64,000 bases of DNA from Prolixibacteraceae bacterium (GTDB taxonomy: Bacteria; Bacteroidota; Bacteroidia; Bacteroidales; Prolixibacteraceae): assembly GCA_019459525.1 (NCBI GenBank), contig JAIBEY010000054.1, positions 1 through 64,000 of the forward strand. Reading direction: 5' to 3'. The translations under genes were made by a program, and so were the position numbers. The number at the start of each line of letters is the position of its first letter. Position 1 is the stretch's first letter. The notes under the pieces were generated by a model, which saw only the letters and a list, made by a program, of their open reading frames with translations, ran no database searches and was not told the origin of the DNA. Shown piece after piece: positions 42,385 to 51,892 of this stretch.

Positions 42385-44613
42385 ATGAAAATTGGAACTA
42401 ACTTGCTTTTCTTTTTGCTGATTTTATTCAATGCCTGCAAAAACAAAGATGTTTCGCTGTATGTCGATCCGAATATTGGAGGTGTTGCCCCTTTGCTTAC
42501 AACAAAAAATCCGACGGTACACCGCCCCCACAGCATGATTCGGGTATTTCCGGTGACCAAACCGGGATTGACTGACCGCTACCTGAGCGATAAAATTTAC
42601 GGATTTGCACTAAATATGCCAGCCTACCGCATGGGGCATGTAACCGAACTGATGCCAACCATTGGGAAACCTGTAACAAACAGGGATCAATATGCCGCAT
42701 CGTACGACCACGATCAGGAAGAGGTACATCCCTGGTATCACAAAGTTTACCTTGAAGATTCGAATATTGATGCCGACTGGACAACCACTGAGCGAGCTGT
42801 AATCTACCGTTTTAATTTCAACGGCAACGATTCGTGCAACATCATTTTTCGCTCAGGGCGCAAGGCCTCCTTCAAAATAACAACGAATAACAGTATTCAG
42901 GGCTGGGAAGAATTCGAGAAAACCAAACAATACTTTTATGCTGAATTTAGCCAGCCGTTCTTATCTAAAGGCTCATTCGAATCAGGAAAAATAAAGCCTG
43001 AAACTGAAATTGCAGGAAATGCAGTCGGTTTGTATGTAACGTTCCCTTCTCCCGAAAAAGCGGTTGAAGTCCGTATGGGTATCTCGTATATCGATGAGCG
43101 GCAGGCAGCCATCAATCTCCGGAAAGAAACGAACAACAAAAGTTTTGAATCGATTAAAGAAGAAAGTCACCAGATTTGGGCAAACAATCTCGGGAAAATT
43201 AAGGTAGAAGGCGGAACCGAACGACAGAAACGGATTTTTTACACTTCGCTTTACCGTTCTATGGAACGAATGGTCAACATTTCGGAAGATGGCCGTTATT
43301 TTAGTGGCTACGACGATCAAATACACCAGGATGGCGGGCGTCCGTTTTTTGTTGACGACTGGCTCTGGGACACCTATCGCTGTCTTCACCCGCTCATGTC
43401 TATACTTAATCCATCGCAACAGGCCGATATGGTTGAATCGTACATTCGCATGTATGAGCAAAGTGGCTGGATGCCTACATTTCCGCAGTTTTATGGCGAT
43501 TTTCCGGCCATGATCGGGTTTCACTCAGCGGCCTTGGTTTGGGATACTTACCAAAAAGGTGAAACAAATTTTTCGGTAGAAAAAGCCTACGAAGGCCTGA
43601 AAAAGAATGCCATGCAGGGAACCATGTTACCCTGGAGGACCGGGCCGATGTGTTCGCTGGATAGTTTTTACCTAAAAAATGGCTGGTATCCGGCTCTTCC
43701 TGAAGACAGTACCGAAACATTGCCCATGGTCGATGGTTTCGAAAAGCGCCAGGCCGTTGCCCTTACCCTTGAACACAGCTACGACGACTGGTGCCTGGGT
43801 CAACTGGCAAAAGCTTTAGGAAAAATGGATGATTCTGAGTATTTCAGCAACCGGTCAAAAAATTACCGGAATGTGTTTAATCCGGCAACCGGTTTTATGG
43901 CTCCCAAAATGGCGAATGGCGAATGGATTGAACCCTTCGATCCGCAATTGTCAGGAGGTATAGGCAGCCGCTCTTTTTACGCTGAAAACAATGCCTGGAC
44001 ATGGAATTTCAGCGTTCCGCACGACATTCCTGACCTGATCGGATTGTTGGGCGGGAATGATGGATTTGTTAAACGGGTCGATGCCCTTTTCAACGAACCA
44101 ACCCATATTTCGAAATGGCAGTTTATGGGCAAGTTTCCGGATGCCACTGGCCTTAACGGAATGTTTGTGGCAGGCAACGAACCCTCGTTTCACATTCCAT
44201 ATTTGTATAACTACGCTGGCCAACCCTGGCGAACTCAACGCCGGATCCGCGAAGTCATGGATATGTGGTTCGATGATCGGCCGCTGGGAATTCCCGGCGA
44301 TGAAGACGGTGGCGGACTTTGCTCATGGTATGTATTTTCGGCCATGGGTTTCTATCCGGTTACTCCCGGAAGTGGCGAATATGCTATTGGCAGCCCATTC
44401 TTTAACCGAATTGAAATAGAATTGCCCAACGGAAAAACATTCACCGTAATTGCAAAAAACTGCTCGAAGAAAAACAAATATATACAGTCGGCTACGCTAA
44501 ACGGAAACGAGCTGAACAGGTCATTTATCAACCATTCGGATATCGTTCAGGGAAGCAAGCTGTCGTTGGTTATGGGCGATAAGCCCAATAAACAATGGGG
44601 AGTTGCACCTTAA
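42385..44613 (+). CDS. GH92 family alpha-mannosidase, divergent subgroup, lipoprotein
   Basis: The 742-residue protein starts with a lipoprotein signal (FNAC lipobox) and YVDPNIGGVAPLL, and carries the GH92 (alpha/alpha)6 catalytic domain with YNYAGQPWRTQRRIREVMDM and WYVFSAMGFYPVTPGSGEYA. GH92 enzymes are calcium-dependent, inverting exo-alpha-mannosidases. Compared with the second GH92 here, the catalytic-acid block reads AGNEPSFHIPY instead of HGNEPSHHVAY, and the base block reads GDEDGGGLCSW instead of GNDDCGQMSAW, so the linkage specificity probably differs. It lies 80 bases after the first GH38 gene, in the same orientation. Confidence 0.92.
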   Translation: MKIGTNLLFFLLILFNACKNKDVSLYVDPNIGGVAPLLTTKNPTVHRPHSMIRVFPVTKPGLTDRYLSDKIYGFALNMPAYRMGHVTELMPTIGKPVTNRDQYAASYDHDQEEVHPWYHKVYLEDSNIDADWTTTERAVIYRFNFNGNDSCNIIFRSGRKASFKITTNNSIQGWEEFEKTKQYFYAEFSQPFLSKGSFESGKIKPETEIAGNAVGLYVTFPSPEKAVEVRMGISYIDERQAAINLRKETNNKSFESIKEESHQIWANNLGKIKVEGGTERQKRIFYTSLYRSMERMVNISEDGRYFSGYDDQIHQDGGRPFFVDDWLWDTYRCLHPLMSILNPSQQADMVESYIRMYEQSGWMPTFPQFYGDFPAMIGFHSAALVWDTYQKGETNFSVEKAYEGLKKNAMQGTMLPWRTGPMCSLDSFYLKNGWYPALPEDSTETLPMVDGFEKRQAVALTLEHSYDDWCLGQLAKALGKMDDSEYFSNRSKNYRNVFNPATGFMAPKMANGEWIEPFDPQLSGGIGSRSFYAENNAWTWNFSVPHDIPDLIGLLGGNDGFVKRVDALFNEPTHISKWQFMGKFPDATGLNGMFVAGNEPSFHIPYLYNYAGQPWRTQRRIREVMDMWFDDRPLGIPGDEDGGGLCSWYVFSAMGFYPVTPGSGEYAIGSPFFNRIEIELPNGKTFTVIAKNCSKKNKYIQSATLNGNELNRSFINHSDIVQGSKLSLVMGDKPNKQWGVAP

Positions 44614-44753
44614 TTGCATAGCATACCGCACGACATAAATTACATATTTTAACCAGAACACCGGTATATTAGTTGAGTGTACAGTTTCGATTTACAAGAA
44701 TAATGTTGAGTTTTAGTTTTAGTTCCAAAGAATAATCTTTTAAAAAACTAACT

Positions 44754-47522
44754 ATGAAATCACGACTAACCAAGGCCTTAACGACCATTTTTTTATGTAC
44801 TGTTTGTTTACCCTTATTCTCATTCCCGGGTGAAAAAGACAAAGTTTCGTCTAAAGTAACCGACACCAAACCGAAGAAAGACACCATTCAGGTTATCGGT
44901 CATGCACACATGGACATGAACTGGCTCTGGACTTACTCGGAAACGATGCAGATGTGCAACGACAACCTCCGTCAGGCGGTAGCATTTATGAAAGAATTTC
45001 CGGATTATACCATGCTGCAAAGCCAGGCCGCCGTTTACAACTTTGTTGAAATGGTCGATCCTCCCCTGTTTGAGCAAGTGAAAAAATACGTGAAAGAAGG
45101 CCGGCTGGAACTTGCCGGTGGCATGTGGACCGAAGGTGACATGAACATGTCGTCCGGAGAAGCCATAAGCCGTACTTTCCTTTTGGGGCAACGCTATTTT
45201 CAGAGCCGCTTTGGTAAAATGGCTCACATCGGCTGGCTTCCCGATAATTTTGGGCATGTGTCGCAAATGCCACAGGTACTCCAACTGGCAGGATGCGATT
45301 ATTTCTATTTTCACCGCACCAAACCTTATCTCGGTACATTCTGGTGGGTTGCCCCCGACTCTTCCAGGGTTTTGTGCTACGCCAACGACACCTACAACGG
45401 CGACATCACTCCGGAACTAAAAAACGAAGTGAATAAATTTTCGCCCGATAAACGACGGATTCTTCAGATTACCGGAGTGGGCGACCACGGCGGCGGCCCA
45501 ACACGGGCAAATATCAACATGGTGCATCAGCTCGATAAAACACCGGGCTACCCTTCTGTGAAATTTACAACGGCAGCCGATTTCTTTAGCAAAGCGTCCA
45601 AAGAAATGAACGGGCGCCCAACCCATCGCAACGAGATGCAGTTTATATTTGAAGGTTGCTACACCAATGTAGCTGATATTAAAGAGGGCAACCGAAACAG
45701 CGAAAACTCACTTTACAGCAGCGAATTCTTCAATACCCTGCGCTGGCTGAATGGCGATAAATATCCGGCATCCGAACTTCACGAGTTATGGACAACACTG
45801 GCATTCAACGAGTTTCACGACATACTTCCCGGATCGGCCATTAACGAAGCCAACAAAGAAGCCGTGGCCCGTTACAGCGAATTACTTCGAAAATCCACAG
45901 AACTTCGAAACAACGCCTTCCGGAAAATGGCCGACGAGGTTAAATTCCAGACAGGTATTGGCCAACCAGTTGTTGCTTATAACCTTCAGCCCACCAGCAG
46001 AAAAGCCATTGTTGAGGCCACTGTTTATTCGCACGAAGAACCCATTTCAGTAAAAGTAGCCTCGTGGGGCGCCAATTATTACGGAAAAAACTTTACTGCG
46101 GTTGATAAAGAGAATGCTGATGCTGTAAAGGCAAAGAACGAGAATGAAAATTTCTTATCGCCCGATTATGCAAAAAAACAGGCATTGTCGAACGGGAAAG
46201 TTGCGTCGGTATTGGTTCGCGACGCATCAGGAAAAACTTATCCGGCTCAAATTGTATTTTCTAAGCCGACACCTCCTGGATTCACTTCAAAAGTTCAGTT
46301 TATAGTTGACGACATGCCAGCCGGCGGATACAAAACTTTTTATGTTGACGTTACCCAAAAAGGAGCATACCGCGAAGCTATTCCGGTTGCCAACAATACC
46401 TTCGAGACCGATTTCTTCTCAGTGAAATTTGATATGAAAACCGGTGGGATCGTAAGCCTTTTCGATAAACGTACCAAGAAAGAATTTGTACGCGAAGGCG
46501 GGCAGTTGAATACGCTGGAAATGTCGATGGAAGACAAAAAAGGTGGAATGAAATCGTGGACCATCAATAAAATAGTCGGGCTCGAGAAAGTAACCCGTGT
46601 GGTTAGTGTAAAAGTTATCGAAAACGGCCCGGTAAGGGCGTGTATTGAAACGGTAAAAACATGGGGAAAATCGCGGTTTATAGAGCGGACTTACCTCTAC
46701 CGCTCCTATCCGCGTATCGATTACGACATGGAAGTTCGTTGGTTGGAAACCGGAAGCGACAGCACCGACTCGCCCATGTTGAGGGCAATCTTCCCTATTT
46801 CAATGGAAAATTCAAAATTTTATTCGCAGGTTCCGTTTGATGTGGTTGAACGCCCTGTTGATGGTAAAATTAATGGCAAAGATGCCCCAGTCTGGCAAAA
46901 ATCGCAATCGAACACCTACGGTGTTAGCCCTGAAATGAACCACGGACAGGAAGTTCCGGCACAAAAATGGGTTGATGTAACCGACGGGAAAGTGGGCATT
47001 GCGCTACTCAACAAAACCAAGTACGGCCATTCCTATTTCAATGGAGACCTGAGACTCACTCTGATGCGGGCCGCCGGTGATCCTGATATTTATCCGAACC
47101 TGGGTAAATTCAACATCAGTTATTCGCTTTTTCCACATTCCGGAGATTGGAAAAACGGAGTCTGGGCTGAGGGCGACAACTTTAATGTACCCGTTTATGC
47201 TGCGGAACCACCATCGCTGGCGCTCGTCAAAACGCACGCGTCACGTCCGGAAGAAGAATCTTTCTTCTCTGTTTTTCCGGCCAATGTAGTCCTGTCGGGC
47301 ATGAAGCAGGCCGAAGAGGGTGAAGAACTCATTATAAGGCTGGTGGAAGTGGAAGGAAAAGCAACAACAACTACCGTTAATTTACCCGTTACAGCAAAAT
47401 CAGCCCGGAGGCTTAACCTCATCGAGTTGCCTCTTCAGGATGCCACAGCACCAACAGTTCAGGGAAAATCGGTTACTGTCACCCTTAAACCTCACGAAAT
47501 CGTTACAATCGGTATTAAATGA
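44754..47522 (+). CDS. GH38 family alpha-mannosidase (second copy)
   Basis: The 922-residue protein has a signal peptide (TIFLCTVCLPLFSFPG) and a canonical GH38 domain: IGHAHMDMNWLWTYSETMQM with His50, His52 and Asp54 as metal ligands, IGWLPDNFGHVSQMPQVLQL with nucleophile Asp164, and ELWTTLAFNEFHDILPGSAI with the conserved His-Asp. The C-terminal half is beta-sandwich. It is closer to well-known GH38 enzymes than the first copy, and the two may divide alpha-1,2/1,3/1,6 linkages between them; this division is inference. It belongs to the secreted enzyme set of the mannoside locus. Confidence 0.93.
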   Translation: MKSRLTKALTTIFLCTVCLPLFSFPGEKDKVSSKVTDTKPKKDTIQVIGHAHMDMNWLWTYSETMQMCNDNLRQAVAFMKEFPDYTMLQSQAAVYNFVEMVDPPLFEQVKKYVKEGRLELAGGMWTEGDMNMSSGEAISRTFLLGQRYFQSRFGKMAHIGWLPDNFGHVSQMPQVLQLAGCDYFYFHRTKPYLGTFWWVAPDSSRVLCYANDTYNGDITPELKNEVNKFSPDKRRILQITGVGDHGGGPTRANINMVHQLDKTPGYPSVKFTTAADFFSKASKEMNGRPTHRNEMQFIFEGCYTNVADIKEGNRNSENSLYSSEFFNTLRWLNGDKYPASELHELWTTLAFNEFHDILPGSAINEANKEAVARYSELLRKSTELRNNAFRKMADEVKFQTGIGQPVVAYNLQPTSRKAIVEATVYSHEEPISVKVASWGANYYGKNFTAVDKENADAVKAKNENENFLSPDYAKKQALSNGKVASVLVRDASGKTYPAQIVFSKPTPPGFTSKVQFIVDDMPAGGYKTFYVDVTQKGAYREAIPVANNTFETDFFSVKFDMKTGGIVSLFDKRTKKEFVREGGQLNTLEMSMEDKKGGMKSWTINKIVGLEKVTRVVSVKVIENGPVRACIETVKTWGKSRFIERTYLYRSYPRIDYDMEVRWLETGSDSTDSPMLRAIFPISMENSKFYSQVPFDVVERPVDGKINGKDAPVWQKSQSNTYGVSPEMNHGQEVPAQKWVDVTDGKVGIALLNKTKYGHSYFNGDLRLTLMRAAGDPDIYPNLGKFNISYSLFPHSGDWKNGVWAEGDNFNVPVYAAEPPSLALVKTHASRPEEESFFSVFPANVVLSGMKQAEEGEELIIRLVEVEGKATTTTVNLPVTAKSARRLNLIELPLQDATAPTVQGKSVTVTLKPHEIVTIGIK

Positions 47523-47593
47523 CGAAAACACCTGGACAATTGGAATAAGGGAAAAACCATGTGATCTGTGTCTCTATATATGGTTAAAACAAA

Positions 47594-48667
47594 ATGCAGC
47601 AAATGACAACAACAAATTTCAACAAACGACAGATGCTCAAATACGTTGGTGATTTCAGCCAGCTATTCGGAATAAAAGAATACACGCTTGCCGGAGGAAA
47701 AGCCAAAGGAGTAAAAGCCTTTGATGTCAGAACAGGTTCAGGACTGGAATTTACTGTACTTGCCGACCGGTGCCTCGATATTGCCGGATTGTCGTTTAAA
47801 GGAACCAATTGCAGCTATATCAGTAAAGCCGGAATAGTAGCTCCGGAATATTACGAAGCAAACGGCATCGGTTTTTTGCGCAGTTTTTTTACTGGCTTTT
47901 TAACCACCTGTGGGTTACGCAATGTGGGCTCTCCCTGCGAAGAAAATGGCGAAATATTTAGTCTGCATGGCCGGATTTCGAATACTCCGGCCGAAGAAGT
48001 TTGTGCCCAAACCGAATGGGTTGATGCTGCTCCGGTTTTGACAATCAGCGGCAAAATGCGCGAAGCCCGGCTTTTTGGCGAAAACCTGATTTTGGGGCGA
48101 AAAATCACCTGTAGATACGGCGAAAACAGAATAACCATTGAAAATACGGTAGAGAATTGCGGGTTCAAACGCGAAGCGCTCCTGCTTTTGTTTCATTTCA
48201 ATATGGGCTACCCGTTGCTCGACGAAGATGCTGTTTTGGTCACCCCTACCGAAAAACTGACACCCAGAGATCCGGAGGCTGAAAAAGGTAAAACTTACAA
48301 CCATCAATGTCAGCCTCCCACTCCGGATTATCAGGAACAGGTTTTTTACCACAACCTGAAGGCCGATAAAAACGGCGCTACCTGCGTAGCTTTAATCAAT
48401 AAAAAGCTGGAAATTGGAGTGGCCATCCGGTTCAATAAAAACCAGCTTTTCAACTTTACCCAGTGGAAACAAATGGGCGAAGGCGATTATGTGATGGGCA
48501 TGGAGCCCTGTAACTGCTATGTGGGCGGCCGCACAGATCCCCGAAACAGTGAGATTCTCGAACACCTTGAACCGGGTGAAATCAGGAAATTCGACCTCAC
48601 CGTTGAACTACTGAACGGCAGGAAAGAGATTGATGCAATGACGAAATACATAACCAACTTACAATAA
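47594..48667 (+). CDS. DUF4432 / aldose-1-epimerase-like protein
   Basis: The 357-residue cytoplasmic protein (no signal peptide) carries the DUF4432 pattern of the galactose-mutarotase-like superfamily: FDVRTGSGLEFTVLADRCLD, FFTGFLTTCGLRNVGSPCEE, FSLHGRISNTPAEEV, LLFHFNMGYPLLDE, and MGMEPCNCYVGGRTD. His in LHGR and the late acidic residue are in the positions of the mutarotase site. It probably interconverts sugar anomers or sugar-like intermediates for the following isomerase, which sits 20 bases downstream. Its exact substrate is unknown. Confidence 0.85.
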   Translation: MQQMTTTNFNKRQMLKYVGDFSQLFGIKEYTLAGGKAKGVKAFDVRTGSGLEFTVLADRCLDIAGLSFKGTNCSYISKAGIVAPEYYEANGIGFLRSFFTGFLTTCGLRNVGSPCEENGEIFSLHGRISNTPAEEVCAQTEWVDAAPVLTISGKMREARLFGENLILGRKITCRYGENRITIENTVENCGFKREALLLLFHFNMGYPLLDEDAVLVTPTEKLTPRDPEAEKGKTYNHQCQPPTPDYQEQVFYHNLKADKNGATCVALINKKLEIGVAIRFNKNQLFNFTQWKQMGEGDYVMGMEPCNCYVGGRTDPRNSEILEHLEPGEIRKFDLTVELLNGRKEIDAMTKYITNLQ

Positions 48668-48687
48668 TCCAACTTAAACTTTTGCTT

Positions 48688-49362
48688 ATGAAACGCAGCG
48701 AAATCAACCAGATACTGAAAGATGCCAAGGCATTTATGGCCGAAAAACAATTTATGTTACCTCCATGGGCCTATTGGAGCGTGTCCGACTGGAAAAAAAA
48801 TAAGGATGATGGGCAAGAAATCGTTGAAAACATGCTGGGTTGGGACATTACCGATTTTGGTTCGGGCGATTTCAATTCCAGGGGGTTGTTTTTATTTACG
48901 ATCAGGAACGGAAAATTCAATGTAGATAAAAAACCATATGCCGAAAAGATCATGATTGTGGAAGAGAATCAGGAAACGCCTTTGCATTTCCATTGGAACA
49001 AAATGGAAGATATTATCAACCGTGGTGGTGGCAACCTGGTTATCGAATTGTATAACTCTACTCCCGAAAATCAGTTGGATACCACTTCGGTTCGTTTTAA
49101 AACAGATGGAATTTCGCGCAGTGTTTCGGCAGGAGGGAAAGTGATATTGTCGCCCGGAGAAAGTATTTGCCTGGAGCAAGGTATGTATCACCGGTTTTAC
49201 GGTGAAGCCGGAAAAGGCAAAGTACTCGTGGGCGAAGTCAGTATGGTGAACGACGATAACTCCGATAATTGTTTTTACGAAACCATTGGCCGTTTCCCTG
49301 TTATTGAAGAAGATGAGCAACCTTTACACTTACTGGTGTCTGATTACAGCAAATTTATTTAA
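48688..49362 (+). CDS. D-lyxose/D-mannose isomerase (cupin type)
   Basis: The 224-residue protein matches the D-lyxose ketol-isomerase family: a cupin fold with the metal-binding LHFHWNKMEDIINRGGGNLV and the second metal His in EQGMYHRFYGEAGKG. Members isomerise D-lyxose/D-xylulose and D-mannose/D-fructose. In this locus, mannose to fructose is the obvious reaction, since the next gene encodes a PfkB sugar kinase starting 3 bases after its stop. The ATG at 48688 is preferred over the TTG at 48682. Confidence 0.88.
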   Translation: MKRSEINQILKDAKAFMAEKQFMLPPWAYWSVSDWKKNKDDGQEIVENMLGWDITDFGSGDFNSRGLFLFTIRNGKFNVDKKPYAEKIMIVEENQETPLHFHWNKMEDIINRGGGNLVIELYNSTPENQLDTTSVRFKTDGISRSVSAGGKVILSPGESICLEQGMYHRFYGEAGKGKVLVGEVSMVNDDNSDNCFYETIGRFPVIEEDEQPLHLLVSDYSKFI

Positions 49363-49365
49363 CCG

Positions 49366-50580
49366 ATGGTAACACAGAAATCATTCAGAATCTCCGGAAC
49401 CGGTTGCGCATTGGTTGACTACCTCTATAAACCACTGAATTTTAATGATGCTGTTTTCTCCCGCTATCTATCGAAAAATGCAGGCGATGGAGGTCTGGCT
49501 CCGGGGAAACTGGTATTTAAAGAGGAGTTTGAACAGTTTTCGGGTGACAGTTACATGCAGGTTCGCGATACATTAACAAATAAAAAGCAACCTGTAGCTG
49601 TCAATATCGGCGGACCTTCAATCGTATCGCTAATCCATGCTGCCCAGCTCTTGCACGGACTAAATGCCGATGTCAGTTTTTATGGCTGCATGGGCTCCGA
49701 CGATGGTGGCGCTTTTATCCGTAATCAGTTGACAAAAACTCCTTTAAAAATCGGGAAATACAAAACCGGAGCCCAATACACTCCGTTTACCGATGTTTTA
49801 TGCGATCCTGATTTTGACCACGGTAACGGCGAACGCATATTTATAAACAATGTAGGAGCCGCCTGGGATTTTATGCCTTCCGATTTGGATAATTCCTTTT
49901 TCGAAAGCGATCTGGTGGCTTTTGGGGGTACTGCACTGGTTCCGAATATTCATTCCGGATTAACTGATTTGCTGAGAAAAGCGAAAGCGCAAAAAGCAAT
50001 AACAGTGGTTAACACGGTGTACGATTTCCTGAATGAAAAACAAAACCCGTTAAAGTCCTGGCCACTCGGTAACTCAATGGAAACTTACCAATATATCGAC
50101 TTGCTCATTGCAGATATGGAAGAATCGCTCAGGCTTAGCGGTACCTCTTCGGTTGAAGCAGCTATGAATTTCTTTAAATCAACCGGAGTGGGCGCTGTGA
50201 TTGTTACGCATGGCTCTAATCCTTTGCACTTTTTTGCCGATAACGTGTTGTTCGGAAAGATCCCGGGCAGTACGCTTCCTGTTTCTGAAAAAGTAAAATT
50301 ACAAATCAGGCAAAACCCTGATAAAGTGGGTGATACAACCGGATGTGGCGATAATTTTGCCGGTGGGGTTATGGCTTCAATAGCCATGCAACTCATTAAA
50401 AAACCCGAACAACAGGTCGATCTGGTACAAGCGGTTGCTCTTGGCATTGCCTCCGGAGGTTTTACCTGTTTCTATAACGGAGGCACTTTTTACGAGGAAT
50501 CACCCGGACAAAAAGCGCAGCAAATGGAATCCTATTACCTCGGATATTTAACACAAATCGGAAAAGAACACGTTTTATGA
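49366..50580 (+). CDS. PfkB/ribokinase-family sugar kinase (probable fructokinase)
   Basis: This 404-residue cytoplasmic protein has the PfkB signatures: the N-terminal NIGGPSIVSLIHAAQLLHGL, the substrate loop ADVSFYGCMGSDDGGAF, and the C-terminal anion-hole motif VGDTTGCGDNFAGGVMASIA with the catalytic Asp. It is longer than typical fructokinases (about 300), with an added N-terminal region of about 80 residues. Between a mannose isomerase and a fructose-6-phosphate/mannitol-1-phosphate dehydrogenase, fructose is the likely substrate. It overlaps the next gene by 4 bases (ATGA), so translation is coupled. Confidence 0.87.
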   Translation: MVTQKSFRISGTGCALVDYLYKPLNFNDAVFSRYLSKNAGDGGLAPGKLVFKEEFEQFSGDSYMQVRDTLTNKKQPVAVNIGGPSIVSLIHAAQLLHGLNADVSFYGCMGSDDGGAFIRNQLTKTPLKIGKYKTGAQYTPFTDVLCDPDFDHGNGERIFINNVGAAWDFMPSDLDNSFFESDLVAFGGTALVPNIHSGLTDLLRKAKAQKAITVVNTVYDFLNEKQNPLKSWPLGNSMETYQYIDLLIADMEESLRLSGTSSVEAAMNFFKSTGVGAVIVTHGSNPLHFFADNVLFGKIPGSTLPVSEKVKLQIRQNPDKVGDTTGCGDNFAGGVMASIAMQLIKKPEQQVDLVQAVALGIASGGFTCFYNGGTFYEESPGQKAQQMESYYLGYLTQIGKEHVL

Positions 50581-51764
50581 CCCGGAAAAAAATGGTTCTT
50601 TTTGGAGCCGGAAAAATTGGCCGCTCTTTTATCGGCCAGGTCTTTAGCCGCTCCGGATATGAGGTGATTTTTGTAGATATCAATCGCCAGTTGATTGATA
50701 GGCTTAACGAAAGCAGGCAATACAAAATAATCATAAAAGGGCCCGAGGCCGATGAAATTATCTGGATAAGTAATGTTCGCGGGATCCATCTCCACGATTC
50801 GGAACAGGTGATTGCTGCGCTTGCCGATGCCTCCATTGCCGGAATTTCAGTTGGGCAGCAAGGCTTGCCCGCCGCGCTTCCGCTTATTGCACAATCGCTC
50901 CTTCTTCGGAAACAAAAACACGGAGAATGGCCACTCGACCTTATCATTGCCGAAAACATGAGAAATGCCGATCAGTATTTTGCAGCCGAATTGGCGAACC
51001 TGCTACCTCCCGGTTATCCGGTCAGTCAATTCGTGGGTTTGGTAGAAACGAGCATTGGGAAGATGGTTCCGATTATGACCGAGAAAGATGTAAAAGAAGA
51101 CCCTTTACAAGTTTTTGCAGAACCATACAATACCTTAATTGTAGCCCGGAATGGGTTTAAAAACCCCATTCCTGACAGCTCATTTCTGGCTCCCAAACAA
51201 AACATCAAAGCCTGGGTCGATCGGAAACTTTTTATTCACAATCTCGGTCATGCTACGGCTGCATACCTGGGTTATTCGAACTTTCCGGAAGACAGATACA
51301 TGCACCAGCTATTGGATCACCCTGATATTCTGGAAGAAACAAGGCGAACCATGCAGCAATCGGCTGATATCTTACTCGGGCTTTATCCTGAAGAATTTAC
51401 CCGACTGCAACTGGAAGAACATATCGATGATTTACTCAGCCGCTTCAGAAACAAAGCCTTGGGCGATACCATTTTTAGGGTTGGCTGCGATTTGTATCGC
51501 AAATTAGGCCCTGAAGACAGACTTGTTGCACCCATTCGGGCAGCCCAAAAGCTGAATAAACCATATAACCTGATTCTGAATGCTTTGGTTGCAGGCATAT
51601 CTTTTCGTGCCAAAGACGAAAACGGGAATTATTATCCAGCGGACCAGAAATTCTTTGCTGAATCAGAAAATGGAGTTAACTATATTTTAAAAACGGTTTG
51701 CAAATTGGATATCCGGATGGATTGTTGTTTACCTTTAGCCGGCGGAAAAGTTAAGCCCGGTTGA
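50577..51764 (+). CDS. Mannitol-1-phosphate 5-dehydrogenase-like protein
   Basis: The 395-residue protein belongs to the long-chain mannitol dehydrogenase family: NAD-binding N-terminus VLFGAGKIGRSFIGQVFSRS, then IIAENMRNAD, LVETSIGKMVPIM, and the catalytic C-terminal motif DRKLFIHNLGHATAAYLGY with the family's conserved Lys, Asn and His. It should interconvert mannitol-1-phosphate and fructose-6-phosphate. Following a mannose isomerase and a sugar kinase, it could make mannitol-1-phosphate from mannose-derived carbon or feed mannitol in. It starts inside the kinase gene (4-base overlap). A possible attenuator lies across its stop codon. Confidence 0.87.
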   Translation: MTRKKMVLFGAGKIGRSFIGQVFSRSGYEVIFVDINRQLIDRLNESRQYKIIIKGPEADEIIWISNVRGIHLHDSEQVIAALADASIAGISVGQQGLPAALPLIAQSLLLRKQKHGEWPLDLIIAENMRNADQYFAAELANLLPPGYPVSQFVGLVETSIGKMVPIMTEKDVKEDPLQVFAEPYNTLIVARNGFKNPIPDSSFLAPKQNIKAWVDRKLFIHNLGHATAAYLGYSNFPEDRYMHQLLDHPDILEETRRTMQQSADILLGLYPEEFTRLQLEEHIDDLLSRFRNKALGDTIFRVGCDLYRKLGPEDRLVAPIRAAQKLNKPYNLILNALVAGISFRAKDENGNYYPADQKFFAESENGVNYILKTVCKLDIRMDCCLPLAGGKVKPG

Positions 51765-51809
51765 TCCTGATTTTTAATCAGCCGACGGGCATCAACCGCT
51801 GATCTTTTT
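51759..51809 (+). promoter_or_regulatory. Terminator with competing hairpins (possible attenuator)
   Basis: ATCAGC (51777-51782) pairs with GCTGAT (51798-51803), followed by C and five T: a terminator. The same left arm can instead pair with CTGATT (51767-51772), within an outer stem GGTTGAT (51759-51765)/ATCAACC (51791-51797). The two folds exclude each other, and the outer stem includes the upstream stop codon TGA (51762-51764). Confidence 0.5.
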
Positions 51810-51892
51810 GTTTTCAATTTCCAAAGGTCCATCGCCGTTATACCATCAGGCTTAATTAGGAACAACTAATACATACAATATAAACACTTATT

